Shown in pieces: positions 22,245-29,996 of a stretch of 29,996 bases of DNA. The stretch spans positions 1 to 29,996 of the forward strand of contig UQPP01000029.1 in assembly GCA_900543025.1 (NCBI GenBank). The letters are read 5' to 3'. Numbering within the stretch: the stretch's first letter is position 1; each line of letters starts with the position of its first letter. The notes under the pieces are model-generated. The model made no database searches and was not told the origin of the DNA. It saw only the letters and a list, made by a program, of their open reading frames with translations. This DNA comes from an uncultured Collinsella sp. Its GTDB lineage: Bacteria; Actinomycetota; Coriobacteriia; Coriobacteriales; Coriobacteriaceae. A program made the translations under genes and the position numbers.

Positions 22245-24698
22245 ATGCGCGTTTCTTACGACTGGCTCAAGACCATGATCGATATTCCGGAGGATCCCAA
22301 GACCCTTTCGGACGAATATATCCGCACCGGCACCGAGGTCGAGGCGATTGACACCGTGGGAGAATCCTTCGACCACGTGGTGACCGCCAAGGTGCTCACC
22401 AAGACCCCGCACCCCGATAGCGACCATATGTATGTGTGCTCGGTCGACGTGGGCGACAAGAACCTCGACGCCGACGGCAATCCCGCTCCGCTGCAGATCG
22501 TCTGCGGCGCGCAGAACTTTGAGGCCGGCGACCACATCGTCACGGCCATGATCGGCGCAGTTCTGCCCGGCGACGTCAAGATCAAGAAGAGCAAGCTTCG
22601 CGGCGTCGTGTCTATGGGCATGAACTGCTCCGCGCGCGAGCTCGGCCTGGGCGGCGACCACTCCGGCATTATGATCCTGCCCGAGGATACGCCCTGCGGC
22701 ATGCCGTTTGCCGAGTATGTTGGCTCGAGCGACACCGTGCTCGACTGCGAGATCACGCCCAACCGCCCCGACTGCCTGTCCATGATCGGCATGGCCCGCG
22801 AGACCGGCGCCATCTTCGATCGCGATTTCCACGTTGAGCTGCCCGCAATCAAGGCCGAGACCGGCCGTGCGACCGACGACGAGCTTTCGGTCGAGATTGC
22901 CGACGAGGGCCTGTGCGACCGCTATGTCGCCCGCATCGTGCGCAACGTGAAGGTCGGCCCCTCGCCCGACTGGATGGTCAAGCGCCTCAACGCCCTGGGC
23001 GTGCGCCCGCACAACAACATCGTCGACATCACCAACTACGTGATGATGCTCACCGGTCAGCCGCTGCACGCCTTTGACCTGGACACCTTTGCCGAGCGCG
23101 ACGGTCATCGCCGCGTGGTGGTTCGCGCCGCCCAGCAGGACGAGAAGTTCACGACGCTCGACGGCGAGGAGCGCACGCTCGACGCCGGCATGGGCCTCAT
23201 CACCGACGGCGAGCGCCCCGTGGCGTTGGCCGGCGTTATGGGCGGCATGGATTCCGAGATCGAGGACGACACCGTCGACGTGATGGTCGAGAGTGCCTGC
23301 TTCAACGCCGGTCGCACCTCGCACACCAGCCGCGATCTGTCACTGATCTCCGACGCCTCCATTCGCTTTGAGCGCCAGGTCGATGAGACCGGTTGCGTGG
23401 ATGTCGCCAACGTTACCTGCGCGCTCATCGAGGAGATCGCCGGCGGCGAGGTTGCTCCCGGCTATGTCGACGTGTTCCCCGCGCCCAAGACCATCGACAG
23501 CATTAAGCTGCGCCTGGCCCGCGTGCACGCCATCTGCGGTGCCGATATCGAGCCCGACTTTATCGAGCGTTCGCTCACCCGTCTGGGCTGCACCGTCGAG
23601 CGCGACGGCGAGGACTTTATGGTTACCCCGCCGAGCTTCCGTCCTGACCTGCCGCGCGAGATTGACCTGATCGAGGAGGTCCTGCGCCTGTGGGGCATGG
23701 GCCGCGTGACGGCGACCATTCCGGCTGCCAAGAACCACATCGGCGGCCTGACCCGCGAGCAGAAGCTCACCCGCAAGATCGGCGAGATCCTGCGCGCCTG
23801 CGGCCTCAACGAGACCACGACTTTTGGCTTTGCCGCCCCGGGCGACCTGGAGAAGATCGGCATGTCCACCGAAGGCCGCGGCTGCCCCGTGGTGCTCATG
23901 AACCCGCTGGTCGCCGAGCAGACCGAGATGCGTCGTTCGCTGCTGCCGGGCTTGCTGCAGTCCGTTGCCTATAACGAGGCCCACGGCACGCCCAACGTGC
24001 ACCTGTACGAGGTCGGCAGCCTGTTCCATGGCCGCGAGAACGCCAGCCTGCCCAAGGAGACCAAGTCCGTCGCGGGTGTGCTCTCGGGCCAGTGGAGCGA
24101 GCAGTCTTGGAGCATGAAGTACCGCAAGCTGCGTTTCTTCTTTGGCAAGGGCATTGTCGAGGAGCTGCTCGCCCAGCTGCGCATCGAGAAGGTTCGCTTC
24201 CGTCCCGTCGAGGGCGAGGGCTACGCTTTCTTGCAGCCGGGTCGTGCGGCCGAGGTTCTGTCCGGCTGCACCGTGCTGGGCTGGGTCGGCGAGATCCACC
24301 CCGAGGCGCGCGAGGCCATGGGCATCGATGAGGTCGTCGTTGCCTTTGAGCTTGACCTGGACAAGCTGGTCAAGGGCGCCCGCAACCAGGAGAACTACCG
24401 TGAGTTCTCGCAGTATCCGGCCGTTGAGCACGACCTTGCCATTGTGGTCGACAACGCTGTGACCTGCGAGGATCTTGAGCGTCGCATCACCAGCGCCGGT
24501 GGCAAGCTGCTCGAGGGCGTGCGCCTGTTCGACGTCTACCGCGACCCCATCCGCATCGGAGCGGGCAAGAAGTCCATGGCCTTTGCGCTTACGTATCGCT
24601 CCGACGACCACACGCTTACCAGCGAAGAGGTCGAAAAGGCGCACCAGAAGATCGTCACCAAGGTGTGCAAGGGCGTAAACGGCGAGGTCCGCGGCTAG
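22245..24698 (+). CDS. pheT: Phenylalanine-tRNA ligase beta subunit
   Basis: An 817-residue beta subunit, the full bacterial length. Residues about 40-150 are the tRNA-binding OB fold (EMAP-like); the B3/B4 editing domain follows (ITPNRPDCLS at its border, then DVDI-like ITNYVM text); the B5 domain lies near 400-475; a catalytic-like core is in the middle; and the last 93 residues form the ferredoxin-like anticodon-binding domain (YPAVEHDLAIVV... ALTYRSDDHTLT). AGGAGAG precedes the ATG. It shares the T-box transcript with pheS, unless the dyad element between them alters downstream levels. Confidence 0.97.
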   Translation: MRVSYDWLKTMIDIPEDPKTLSDEYIRTGTEVEAIDTVGESFDHVVTAKVLTKTPHPDSDHMYVCSVDVGDKNLDADGNPAPLQIVCGAQNFEAGDHIVTAMIGAVLPGDVKIKKSKLRGVVSMGMNCSARELGLGGDHSGIMILPEDTPCGMPFAEYVGSSDTVLDCEITPNRPDCLSMIGMARETGAIFDRDFHVELPAIKAETGRATDDELSVEIADEGLCDRYVARIVRNVKVGPSPDWMVKRLNALGVRPHNNIVDITNYVMMLTGQPLHAFDLDTFAERDGHRRVVVRAAQQDEKFTTLDGEERTLDAGMGLITDGERPVALAGVMGGMDSEIEDDTVDVMVESACFNAGRTSHTSRDLSLISDASIRFERQVDETGCVDVANVTCALIEEIAGGEVAPGYVDVFPAPKTIDSIKLRLARVHAICGADIEPDFIERSLTRLGCTVERDGEDFMVTPPSFRPDLPREIDLIEEVLRLWGMGRVTATIPAAKNHIGGLTREQKLTRKIGEILRACGLNETTTFGFAAPGDLEKIGMSTEGRGCPVVLMNPLVAEQTEMRRSLLPGLLQSVAYNEAHGTPNVHLYEVGSLFHGRENASLPKETKSVAGVLSGQWSEQSWSMKYRKLRFFFGKGIVEELLAQLRIEKVRFRPVEGEGYAFLQPGRAAEVLSGCTVLGWVGEIHPEAREAMGIDEVVVAFELDLDKLVKGARNQENYREFSQYPAVEHDLAIVVDNAVTCEDLERRITSAGGKLLEGVRLFDVYRDPIRIGAGKKSMAFALTYRSDDHTLTSEEVEKAHQKIVTKVCKGVNGEVRG

Positions 24699-24808
24699 GA
24701 TTTGCGCTGGGAGCACAGGACCCCTCGACAGTTGCTGTGGGGCCCTGCGCGACCGCGGTCTTCGGAAAAGGCACCGTTGAACCTGCAAATATGACACGTG
24801 CATTACAT

Positions 24809-24843
24809 AACGGCGTGCTGCTTTGTCGGCAGCGCGCCGTTTT
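24809..24843 (+). terminator. Rho-independent terminator of pheST
   Basis: A 13-bp stem (24809-24821 with 24829-24841, one G-T pair), 7-nt loop and a T run to 24843. It ends the pheST transcript 145 bp after pheT. Between pheT and here I see only a weaker GC hairpin near 24718-24755. Confidence 0.85.
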
Positions 24844-24851
24844 GCTATGAT
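24823..24851 (+). promoter_or_regulatory. Promoter of the nikMN-nikQ-nikO operon
   Basis: TTGTCG (24823-24828), exactly 17 nt, then TATGAT (24846-24851). The -35 lies in the loop of the pheST terminator and the -10 just past its T run, so terminator and promoter share the same 40 bp. Start is expected near 24858. Confidence 0.65.
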
Positions 24852-24861
24852 AGCCCGCGGC

Positions 24862-24889
24862 GTGTTACGAATCTGACAATACGTAACAC
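24862..24889. promoter_or_regulatory. NikR-type operator upstream of the nickel transporter
   Basis: GTGTTAC (24862-24868), 14 nt, GTAACAC (24883-24889): a perfect dyad, extended to 8-bp arms by G/C at 24869/24882. GTGTTAC-N13/14-GTAACAC is, as I recall, the NikR site form described in Desulfovibrio. Placed a few bases after the predicted transcription start, it would let a nickel-loaded repressor block the operon. No nikR gene is in the window. Confidence 0.72.
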
Positions 24890-24946
24890 TGGCAAGGTAA
24901 TTCAGACGGCGTTGCAATTCCGTGCGCCGACAACCGGGAGGCGTAC

Positions 24947-26032
24947 ATGCACATTCCAGATAACTATCTGTCCCCGCAAACCGATGCCGTCATGGCGGTG
25001 GCGATGGTGCCTGTTTGGGTCCACTGCATCAAGAAGGTGCGCGCCACGCTCGATCGCGAGCACATGGCGTTCCTAGGCATTTGTGCCGCATTCTCCTTTT
25101 TGCTCATGATGTTCAACGTGCCGCTGCCCGGCGGCACCACTGGTCACGCTGTTGGCGGCGCGCTCATCGCGCTGCTGCTGGGCCCCGAGGCTGCTGCCAT
25201 TGCAGTTTCGGTTGCACTTGCGCTGCAGGCGCTGCTGTTTGGCGACGGCGGCGTTCTGTCCTTTGGCGCCAACTGCTTTAACATGGCCTTTGTGCTGCCG
25301 TTTGTCGCTGCTATCGTGTTCCGTGCGCTCAACAGCCGTCTGCACGACAGGAGCTGGGGCACCTCGGTTTCTGCCATCGTGAGCGGTTGGGTTGGCCTGT
25401 GCCTGGCGGCCCTGTGCGCGGCGATCGAGTTTGGCATTCAGCCGATGCTCTTCACCAACGCCTCGGGCGCGCCACTGTACTGCCCCTTCCCGCTGTCCGT
25501 GGCTATTCCGGCTATGTTGATTCCGCATATGCTGGTTGCCGGCGTGATCGAGGGCGTGGCAACTGCCGCGATCTACGGCTTTATCAAGAAGACGGCGCCG
25601 GGCGTTATCGTCGGCCCCGAAGCCGCCGATGGACAGCTTACTGCCGAGGGCGCAGCCGCCAAGAAGACCTCGCTGGTCCCCACGCTCATCCTGGTCGCCG
25701 TGCTTGTCGTGGCCACGCCGCTGGGCCTGCTGGCCACGGGTGACGCATGGGGCGAGTGGGACGCCGAGGGCGCCGCGACCGCCGTTCAGGAGGCTGGTGA
25801 CGACAGTCTGCAGACTTCGGTTGGCCTCGATACTCCGACCTTTGCCGATGTCCTGCCCACGGGCGATTATCTGCAGGCCTATTCCGAGGAGCAGGGCCTT
25901 GACTTTGCCGGTCAGGCTGCCATGTATATCCTGTCCGGCGTGATTGGCGTGGCGGTGCTCACCATCGCATTCCGCCTGATCTCGCTGACGGTTAAGGAAA
26001 GCGGTGCTCATGGCAATAGCCGAGCTGCCTAG
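24947..26032 (+). CDS. nikMN: Nickel ECF transporter substrate-binding fusion NikMN (CbiM-like with PDGLE/N domain)
   Basis: A 361-residue integral membrane protein. Residues 1-225 form the CbiM/NikM S component: it begins MHIPDNYLSP, and M1, H2 and H67 (in TTGHAVGG) match the metal ligands known from NikM. Residues about 235-361 are a fused N component with two helices and a PLGLLATGDAWGEWD segment of the PDGLE/NikN type, favouring nickel over cobalt. GGGAGG lies 6-7 nt before the ATG. Annotation pipelines will often call this CbiM. There is no cobalamin riboswitch; instead a NikR-type operator lies upstream. Confidence 0.87.
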   Translation: MHIPDNYLSPQTDAVMAVAMVPVWVHCIKKVRATLDREHMAFLGICAAFSFLLMMFNVPLPGGTTGHAVGGALIALLLGPEAAAIAVSVALALQALLFGDGGVLSFGANCFNMAFVLPFVAAIVFRALNSRLHDRSWGTSVSAIVSGWVGLCLAALCAAIEFGIQPMLFTNASGAPLYCPFPLSVAIPAMLIPHMLVAGVIEGVATAAIYGFIKKTAPGVIVGPEAADGQLTAEGAAAKKTSLVPTLILVAVLVVATPLGLLATGDAWGEWDAEGAATAVQEAGDDSLQTSVGLDTPTFADVLPTGDYLQAYSEEQGLDFAGQAAMYILSGVIGVAVLTIAFRLISLTVKESGAHGNSRAA

Positions 26033-26846
26033 CTGGCTTGCGGCCGAGGAGCGATATGAGCCCGTGGGGGCTCGGCATCGTGTGATGCAAAAGAATGTCC
26101 TGCACCTGGCGAGCCTGCTTGAGCGGGTTCGCCTGGGTGGAGGCGCGCACGAGGGCGGGTCGATGGTCGACCGCGCCCTTTCTTGCGTTTCGGCTCCGGT
26201 GCGCCTGGTGGGGATGTTCGTTTGCGTCCTGTGCGTGTGTCTGACGCAGAGCCCGCTGTACCTGATGCTGATGGCGGCTATCGCGCTGGTGCTGGTCGCG
26301 GTGCGCCCCGCGCGCGGGTTGCGCGCGACTTTTGTACCGGCGCTTGGCGCCACGGGGCTTGCGGTGGTTCTGGCGCTGCCTGCCCTGCTGCTGGGTGCTT
26401 CCGCTACGGGCGCCATGCTCAAGATTGCGCTCAAGACCTTCATTAATGTCTCGCTGGTGCTGGGCGTTTCGTGGACCCTCACGTGGAGCCGCATGTCGGC
26501 GGCGCTCAAGATGCTGCATCTACCCGACGAAGTTATCTTTACGTTTGATATGGCGCTCAAGCACATCGAGGTGCTGGGTCGTACGGCGCACGATCTGTGC
26601 GAATCGGTCATGCTGCGCAGCGTTGGCCGTGCGCCCGAGGGATTTTCGCGTACCGATTCGATCGCGGGTATCATGGGCATGACCTTTATCAAGGCGATGA
26701 AATGCAGCCGCGCGATGGACGAGGCTATGCTTTGCCGCGGCTTTGCCGGTGCGTATCCGGCGCTTGCACGGAGCGGCTTTGGCTGGCACGATGCGGTTTA
26801 CGCGGCCGTTGTGGCGTTGCTCGCCGTGTTGTGCGCGGTGCTGTAG
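26010..26846 (+). CDS. nikQ: ECF transporter transmembrane (T) component, NikQ/CbiQ
   Basis: A 278-residue membrane protein with hydrophobic segments around residues 60-145 and near the C-terminus. The cytosolic coupling segments that contact the ATPase are visible as SVMLRSVGRAPEG (about 196-208) and AMLCRGFAGAYP (about 236-247), the usual ARG triplets being partly altered (LCRG). It overlaps the nikMN gene by 23 bases. AAGGA at 25994-25998 is 11 nt from this ATG and 5 nt from an in-frame GTG at 26004, so the true start could be two codons earlier. Confidence 0.88.
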   Translation: MAIAELPSWLAAEERYEPVGARHRVMQKNVLHLASLLERVRLGGGAHEGGSMVDRALSCVSAPVRLVGMFVCVLCVCLTQSPLYLMLMAAIALVLVAVRPARGLRATFVPALGATGLAVVLALPALLLGASATGAMLKIALKTFINVSLVLGVSWTLTWSRMSAALKMLHLPDEVIFTFDMALKHIEVLGRTAHDLCESVMLRSVGRAPEGFSRTDSIAGIMGMTFIKAMKCSRAMDEAMLCRGFAGAYPALARSGFGWHDAVYAAVVALLAVLCAVL

Positions 26847-26890
26847 CGCGGACGGTCGAACCGTTGATGTGAGTAGGGAAGGGCGACGTT

Positions 26891-27661
26891 TTGGCAAACG
26901 ATACGAATAACGCGATGGGTGCGAGCGGTGCTGCCGGCGCCGAGGTCACGCCGCTCATCGAGTTTCGCGACGTGGTGTTTTCCTATGCGGGTCATACGGT
27001 GGTCGATGGCGTTTCATTGCAGGTGAACCGTGGAGAGCTCGTTGCTCTGCTTGGTCCTAACGGCTGCGGCAAGACGACGATTATGCGTCTTATCAACGGC
27101 CTTGAGCTTGCGGACGCGGGTGCGTACCTGTTCGACGGGCATGCGGTCGATGCGGCGTTTCTAAAGGATTCTGCGGCCGCTCAGCGTTTTCATCAGCGCG
27201 TGGGCTTTGTGTTCCAGAATGCCGACGCCCAGCTGTTCTGCGCTACGGTGGGCGAGGAAGTTGCTTTTGGTCCCGCGCAGATGGGGCTGCCGGCAGACGA
27301 GCTCGAGCGCCGCGTGCGCGATGCCATGGAGCTGTTCCAGGTTGCCGACCTTGTCGACGTCTCTCCCTATCAGCTCTCGGGCGGGCAAAAGAAGCGCGTT
27401 GCGCTGGCTGCGGTGGTGTCGATGAACCCGGATATCCTGGTGCTCGACGAGCCTACCAATGGGCTCGACGAGGATTCATGCGACATCGTGGTCAACTTCT
27501 TGCTGGCCTACGTCGCGGCGGGTAAGACGGTCTTGATGAGCACACATCACCAGGATTTGGTGCGACGCCTGGGTGCCCGTGCAATCTATATCGATCGATA
27601 TCACCATGTGGTCGAGGCGCCTTCGCCGTCGTATGGAACCGAAAGCGGTGCTACGGACTAG
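26891..27661 (+). CDS. nikO: ECF transporter ATP-binding protein, NikO/CbiO
   Basis: A 256-residue ABC ATPase that drives metal uptake with NikMN and NikQ. Walker A GPNGCGKT (55-62), Q-loop FQN (108-110), signature LSGGQ (162-166), Walker B DILVLDEP (181-188) and the switch H219 are all intact. The start is TTG, with GGGAAGGG about 7 nt upstream; no ATG fits. A 20-residue Ala/Gly-rich N-terminal tail precedes the fold. It is 44 nt after nikQ and followed by a weak hairpin. Confidence 0.93.
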   Translation: MANDTNNAMGASGAAGAEVTPLIEFRDVVFSYAGHTVVDGVSLQVNRGELVALLGPNGCGKTTIMRLINGLELADAGAYLFDGHAVDAAFLKDSAAAQRFHQRVGFVFQNADAQLFCATVGEEVAFGPAQMGLPADELERRVRDAMELFQVADLVDVSPYQLSGGQKKRVALAAVVSMNPDILVLDEPTNGLDEDSCDIVVNFLLAYVAAGKTVLMSTHHQDLVRRLGARAIYIDRYHHVVEAPSPSYGTESGATD

Positions 27662-27681
27662 TTGCTGCGTAGAGCGTGCGT

Positions 27682-27699
27682 AGCCGCCCGCGCGGCTTT
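27682..27699 (+). terminator. Weak terminator-like hairpin after nikO
   Basis: AGCCGC (27682-27687) pairs with GCGGCT (27692-27697), 4-nt loop, followed by TT. Short T tract, so read-through into the next gene is possible. Confidence 0.35.
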
Positions 27700-27706
27700 G
27701 CCGTGA

Positions 27707-27715
27707 TGGTATAGT
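27707..27715 (+). promoter_or_regulatory. Extended -10 of the phospholipase C-like gene
   Basis: TG-G-TATAGT (27707-27715) without an obvious -35, about 27 nt before the start codon. Confidence 0.45.
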
Positions 27716-27741
27716 TATCCAGGTTTTTTATGGGGGTGGCT

Positions 27742-28590
27742 ATGCCAAGCTGGAACATTCATATCGCTCAGACGGAGCGTTTGCTGGAGCGCACCGGTGC
27801 GCTTGCCAAGAGCGTGCGCGACCGCAATGCCTTTTTGTTTGGCTGCGTGGTTCCGGATATTTTCGTGGGCTATATGGTCCCTGGCATCGCCGATCCCATC
27901 CCGTACCGCATTACGCACTTTGCCAAGCCCGAGCCTATCCCTAAGCCGCGTGAGCACGAGTTCTGGGATACCTATGTGGCACCGTTGCTTAAAAGTTCAC
28001 CCACCGGTGCGCTAGCCGCGGCGACCTCGATTATCGAGGAGCGCGAGCGACTGAATCGCGTGCACTATCCCCAGCGCTACAGGGATGCCGAGCCGGTTGT
28101 CGGTCCCGGTGCTAGCGAGCTTTCGCTCGCGCCCGATGACGTGGCGCAGTCGCTGCTCGATCTTACGCTGGGAGTTTGGTCTCACCTCGTGGCCGATACC
28201 GTGTGGAATACGCGCGTGAATCAGTACCTGGAGGCGCACGGCGGCAAGCCGTGCGAGGAATTCCGCATTAAAAAGCAAGGCGACTTTGACTGGTTTGGCA
28301 AGACGCTCGGCATTGTTTCGATTCCGCGTGCGACCGATCGCCTGTATACCGCTGCGACGCGTTTTGGGCAGTATCCCATCCATAAGGAGTATGTGCTCAA
28401 GACCATCGGCGTTATGCACGAGATTGTGCGCGAAAACCCCGGCGAGCCCGACCATCCGCCATACCGCCTGCTGACCGAGGAATTCTTCGACGCAACGTTT
28501 ACCGAGGTCATCGAGCTGACCGAGGCGGGATTCGCGGCTCGCGTTGCCGCTTCTGACGTTTCCGCAGTCCCCCTGATCGCTAGCTGCTAG
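27742..28590 (+). CDS. Zinc-dependent phospholipase C-like protein (Zn_dep_PLPC family)
   Basis: A 282-residue protein starting MPSWNIHIA, as bacterial members of this family do, without a signal peptide, so it likely acts in the cytosol. Candidate metal ligands are H7, D39 (VVPDIFVGY), H59 (ITHF) and the H148/D152 pair in WSHLVADTVWN. These relatives share the zinc phospholipase C helical fold, but lipase activity has rarely been shown for the intracellular group. GGGGGT lies 5 nt before the ATG at 27742; the ATG at 27730 is less well placed. Its stop codon overlaps that of the convergent nuclease-like gene. Confidence 0.8.
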   Translation: MPSWNIHIAQTERLLERTGALAKSVRDRNAFLFGCVVPDIFVGYMVPGIADPIPYRITHFAKPEPIPKPREHEFWDTYVAPLLKSSPTGALAAATSIIEERERLNRVHYPQRYRDAEPVVGPGASELSLAPDDVAQSLLDLTLGVWSHLVADTVWNTRVNQYLEAHGGKPCEEFRIKKQGDFDWFGKTLGIVSIPRATDRLYTAATRFGQYPIHKEYVLKTIGVMHEIVRENPGEPDHPPYRLLTEEFFDATFTEVIELTEAGFAARVAASDVSAVPLIASC

Positions 28591-29660
28591 CCGGCCGGCT
28601 TGACGGTGAACAGCTCATCCCAATTGACCAAGAGCTCCCGTCGCAGGGCTTCTTCGGTGGTGCGTTCCTGACTGGTCTTTGGGATGTAGGGGAGCCCCGC
28701 CTTTTTATGGATGAGCTCGGCTATGTGGTCGAAGCTCTTCTTCTCCTTGATCTGGTCATAGGTAATTTGGATGACGTCGTAGCCCATGCTTGTGAGTGCG
28801 GTGGCGCGCTCGGCATCGGAGAGGCTCGCGGCTTCGCTGTCGTGGGCAGAGCGGCCTTGGCATTCCAGAATGACGCCCATGCTGTCGGTGGCGCTTTCGA
28901 TGAGGATATCGGCGTAGCAGCAGGTTTTGTCATACAGCGAACGTGCGGCTTCACTGAGCGGGATGCGCGCGTTGTTGGCGATCTCGATGCCCTGGCCGCC
29001 CTCGTCGCGGGGGAGCGAGATAAGCATGGAGGTCTGTACTTCGAAGGGCGAGGCGGCCTGCCCCGTCATGTGCTCGGCCGCCCAGCGCAGTTGTTTGACG
29101 CCGCGCAGGCCTGCGGCTTGCTTGGCGAACGCGGCGATATCCGTTGCGGTAAGAAGCGGCGTGCGCTTCCACAAGTTGGTGTCATTGCCCTTGGTGTCGT
29201 TAACTCGCTCCCAGCCGCAGTTGGGTGGAATGAACTTAAGCGAAATAGCTTCATCGAGTTGTTGTTGCGTTCGCTCGCAGGGCTTAAACACTGCAAAGGG
29301 GCCGCACATCTCGTAGCAAGCCATGAGTAACTGGTTGCGTGAAACCTGCGTAGCAAGGTTGAGCAGCGTGAACTCCGGTGACGAGACATCAAACCCATGT
29401 TCAGTCTGCCTAAACGACCCCGGAGGTGGTTCTTGGGTCAGGAGGTGCGATTTAAACAGGCTTCGCGACCCGAATTGTGCCCGAGTGAATACAAGCCTGT
29501 GAAGTGGTGCGTGAAGCAGGTCTTTTACAACTGCATGACTTCCGAGGCCACAACATCTGCGATCCATATTGCCAAGGCTAATGGCGGGGTAAAGGCCTAA
29601 TACCTGCGGCGGGATGCGGTAGTAGTTAAAGGCGGATTGCCCACAAAGCGTCAGGTCCAT
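28587..29660 (-). CDS. DUF559/Vsr-like nuclease-fold protein of unknown role
   Basis: A 357-residue protein. Residues 1-200 form an unassigned N-terminal part with several Cys (C6, C36, C37, C115, C119, C128), loosely like AbiEi/DUF559 proteins of Actinobacteria, including the ASPFEVQTSMLISLP helix (203-217). Residues 245-305 fit a DUF559/very-short-patch nuclease core: D251 (ADIL), E266-x-Q268 in VILECQGRSAHD, then the AERATALTSMGYDVIQITYDQI helix-strand. E-x-Q replaces the common E-x-D, so activity is uncertain. AGGAGG is 5 nt before the ATG at 29660. No toxin or methylase partner is adjacent. The upstream region holds an inverted repeat pair. Confidence 0.75.
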   Translation of the reverse strand: MDLTLCGQSAFNYYRIPPQVLGLYPAISLGNMDRRCCGLGSHAVVKDLLHAPLHRLVFTRAQFGSRSLFKSHLLTQEPPPGSFRQTEHGFDVSSPEFTLLNLATQVSRNQLLMACYEMCGPFAVFKPCERTQQQLDEAISLKFIPPNCGWERVNDTKGNDTNLWKRTPLLTATDIAAFAKQAAGLRGVKQLRWAAEHMTGQAASPFEVQTSMLISLPRDEGGQGIEIANNARIPLSEAARSLYDKTCCYADILIESATDSMGVILECQGRSAHDSEAASLSDAERATALTSMGYDVIQITYDQIKEKKSFDHIAELIHKKAGLPYIPKTSQERTTEEALRRELLVNWDELFTVKPAG

Positions 29661-29714
29661 AATGCCCTCCTGGCCGAAATCATCTCTTTGAAGCGAGTGA
29701 TGCCAGCGTCAATC

Positions 29715-29838
29715 CGGAAGTATGCGGCAAAATCTGAACCCTATGAGCGGACCTGGCTTTTGAGGCTAGTTTATCAGGCATTTTGTTGCGAAAAAACAGG
29801 GTGTGCTCGGAGGTTCCAGAATTTGCCGCATACTTCCG
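29715..29838. repeat. Pair of inverted ~40-nt repeats upstream of the nuclease-like gene
   Basis: Arms 29715-29735 and 29818-29838 match as inverted repeats at 20 of 21 positions; the core is CGGAAGTATGCGGCAAA. The likeness goes on inward beyond the stem (CTG(G)AACC then GAGC in both), with one-base gaps, so these are two copies of one ~40-nt unit in opposite directions, not just a hairpin. An outer CCAGGTC (29843-29849) also mirrors an inner GACCTGG (29750-29756). Likely a dispersed palindromic (REPIN/MITE-like) element or a structured RNA. Confidence 0.8.
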
Positions 29839-29996
29839 AAAACCAGGTCGATTTGGTTCTTGCTAAAACGATTTATCAGCCCTGTGTGAGGTGTGGGTTT
29901 GCCACCGGGCGAACACTTTTAGCGCTTGGGGCTTTATTTTTGGCTCTGTTAGACCAGGATTGACATATATGTGTCCCCACGGTGCCATATCGTTGA
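29839..29996. other. Right-edge intergenic stretch
   Basis: No gene with a credible start is seen. TTGACA (29962-29967) is a perfect -35 hexamer near the edge; its -10 would fall just inside the window and is not obvious. Confidence 0.4.

Noticed and set aside
24844..24946. Cobalamin riboswitch upstream of the CbiM-like gene
   Set aside because: No B12-box-like conserved core and only about 90 nt of leader; a NikR-type dyad explains the region better.
29637..29963. 108-codon plus-strand frame at the right edge
   Set aside because: It runs through both halves of the inverted repeat, lacks a ribosome binding site and shows no protein family features.

Overview
The window looks like a chromosomal segment from an anaerobic, GC-rich Coriobacteriia gut bacterium, most likely Collinsella. 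The basis is GC-rich codon use, mannose-family PTS genes, a T-box in front of pheST, NikMNQO-type nickel uptake, and DUF4012 and DUF559-like proteins of the kind seen in that group. Species is inferred from gene content; no marker search was possible.

Layout. 1-3.1 kb: minus-strand M16C (PreP/falcilysin-like) zinc protease with its own terminator. 3.4-8.2 kb: GntR/UTRA regulator, mannose-family EIIA and EIIB, a strong terminator, then a second promoter driving an SIS-domain fructosamine-6-phosphate deglycase, EIIC and EIID. This reads as an Amadori-product (fructoselysine-type) uptake and breakdown locus: the PTS imports and phosphorylates the sugar-amine and the deglycase splits it into glucose-6-phosphate and amine. 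8.2-13.1 kb: an accessory pocket with an AlbA_2/ATPase-like/winged-helix regulator behind a dense field of AGAGAT repeats, a conserved-looking unknown protein, a solitary SRA-like plus HNH endonuclease (candidate modification-dependent restriction enzyme), a small zinc ribbon protein and a DUF5710 zinc-knuckle protein. It ends at tRNA-Val(GAC), minus strand, with clear promoter and terminator.

13.7-20.5 kb: EamA/DMT exporter, DUF4012 envelope protein, glmM (amino-sugar and peptidoglycan precursor synthesis), then a minus-strand M32 carboxypeptidase with a strong terminator. 20.6-24.7 kb: T-box leader, pheS, an 87-bp dyad element, pheT. 24.8-27.7 kb: a nickel ECF transporter operon (nikMN fusion, nikQ, nikO). 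Its promoter overlaps the upstream terminator and is followed at once by a GTGTTAC-N14-GTAACAC dyad of NikR type. 27.7-30 kb: a Zn-dependent phospholipase C-like protein, then a convergent DUF559/Vsr-like nuclease-fold protein whose upstream region carries two inverted copies of a ~40-nt repeat.

Most worth following up: the AGAGAT operator field, the NikR-like operator, the split Amadori PTS locus with its stem-loops, the SRA-like/HNH enzyme, and the two dyad elements at 22.1 and 29.7 kb.
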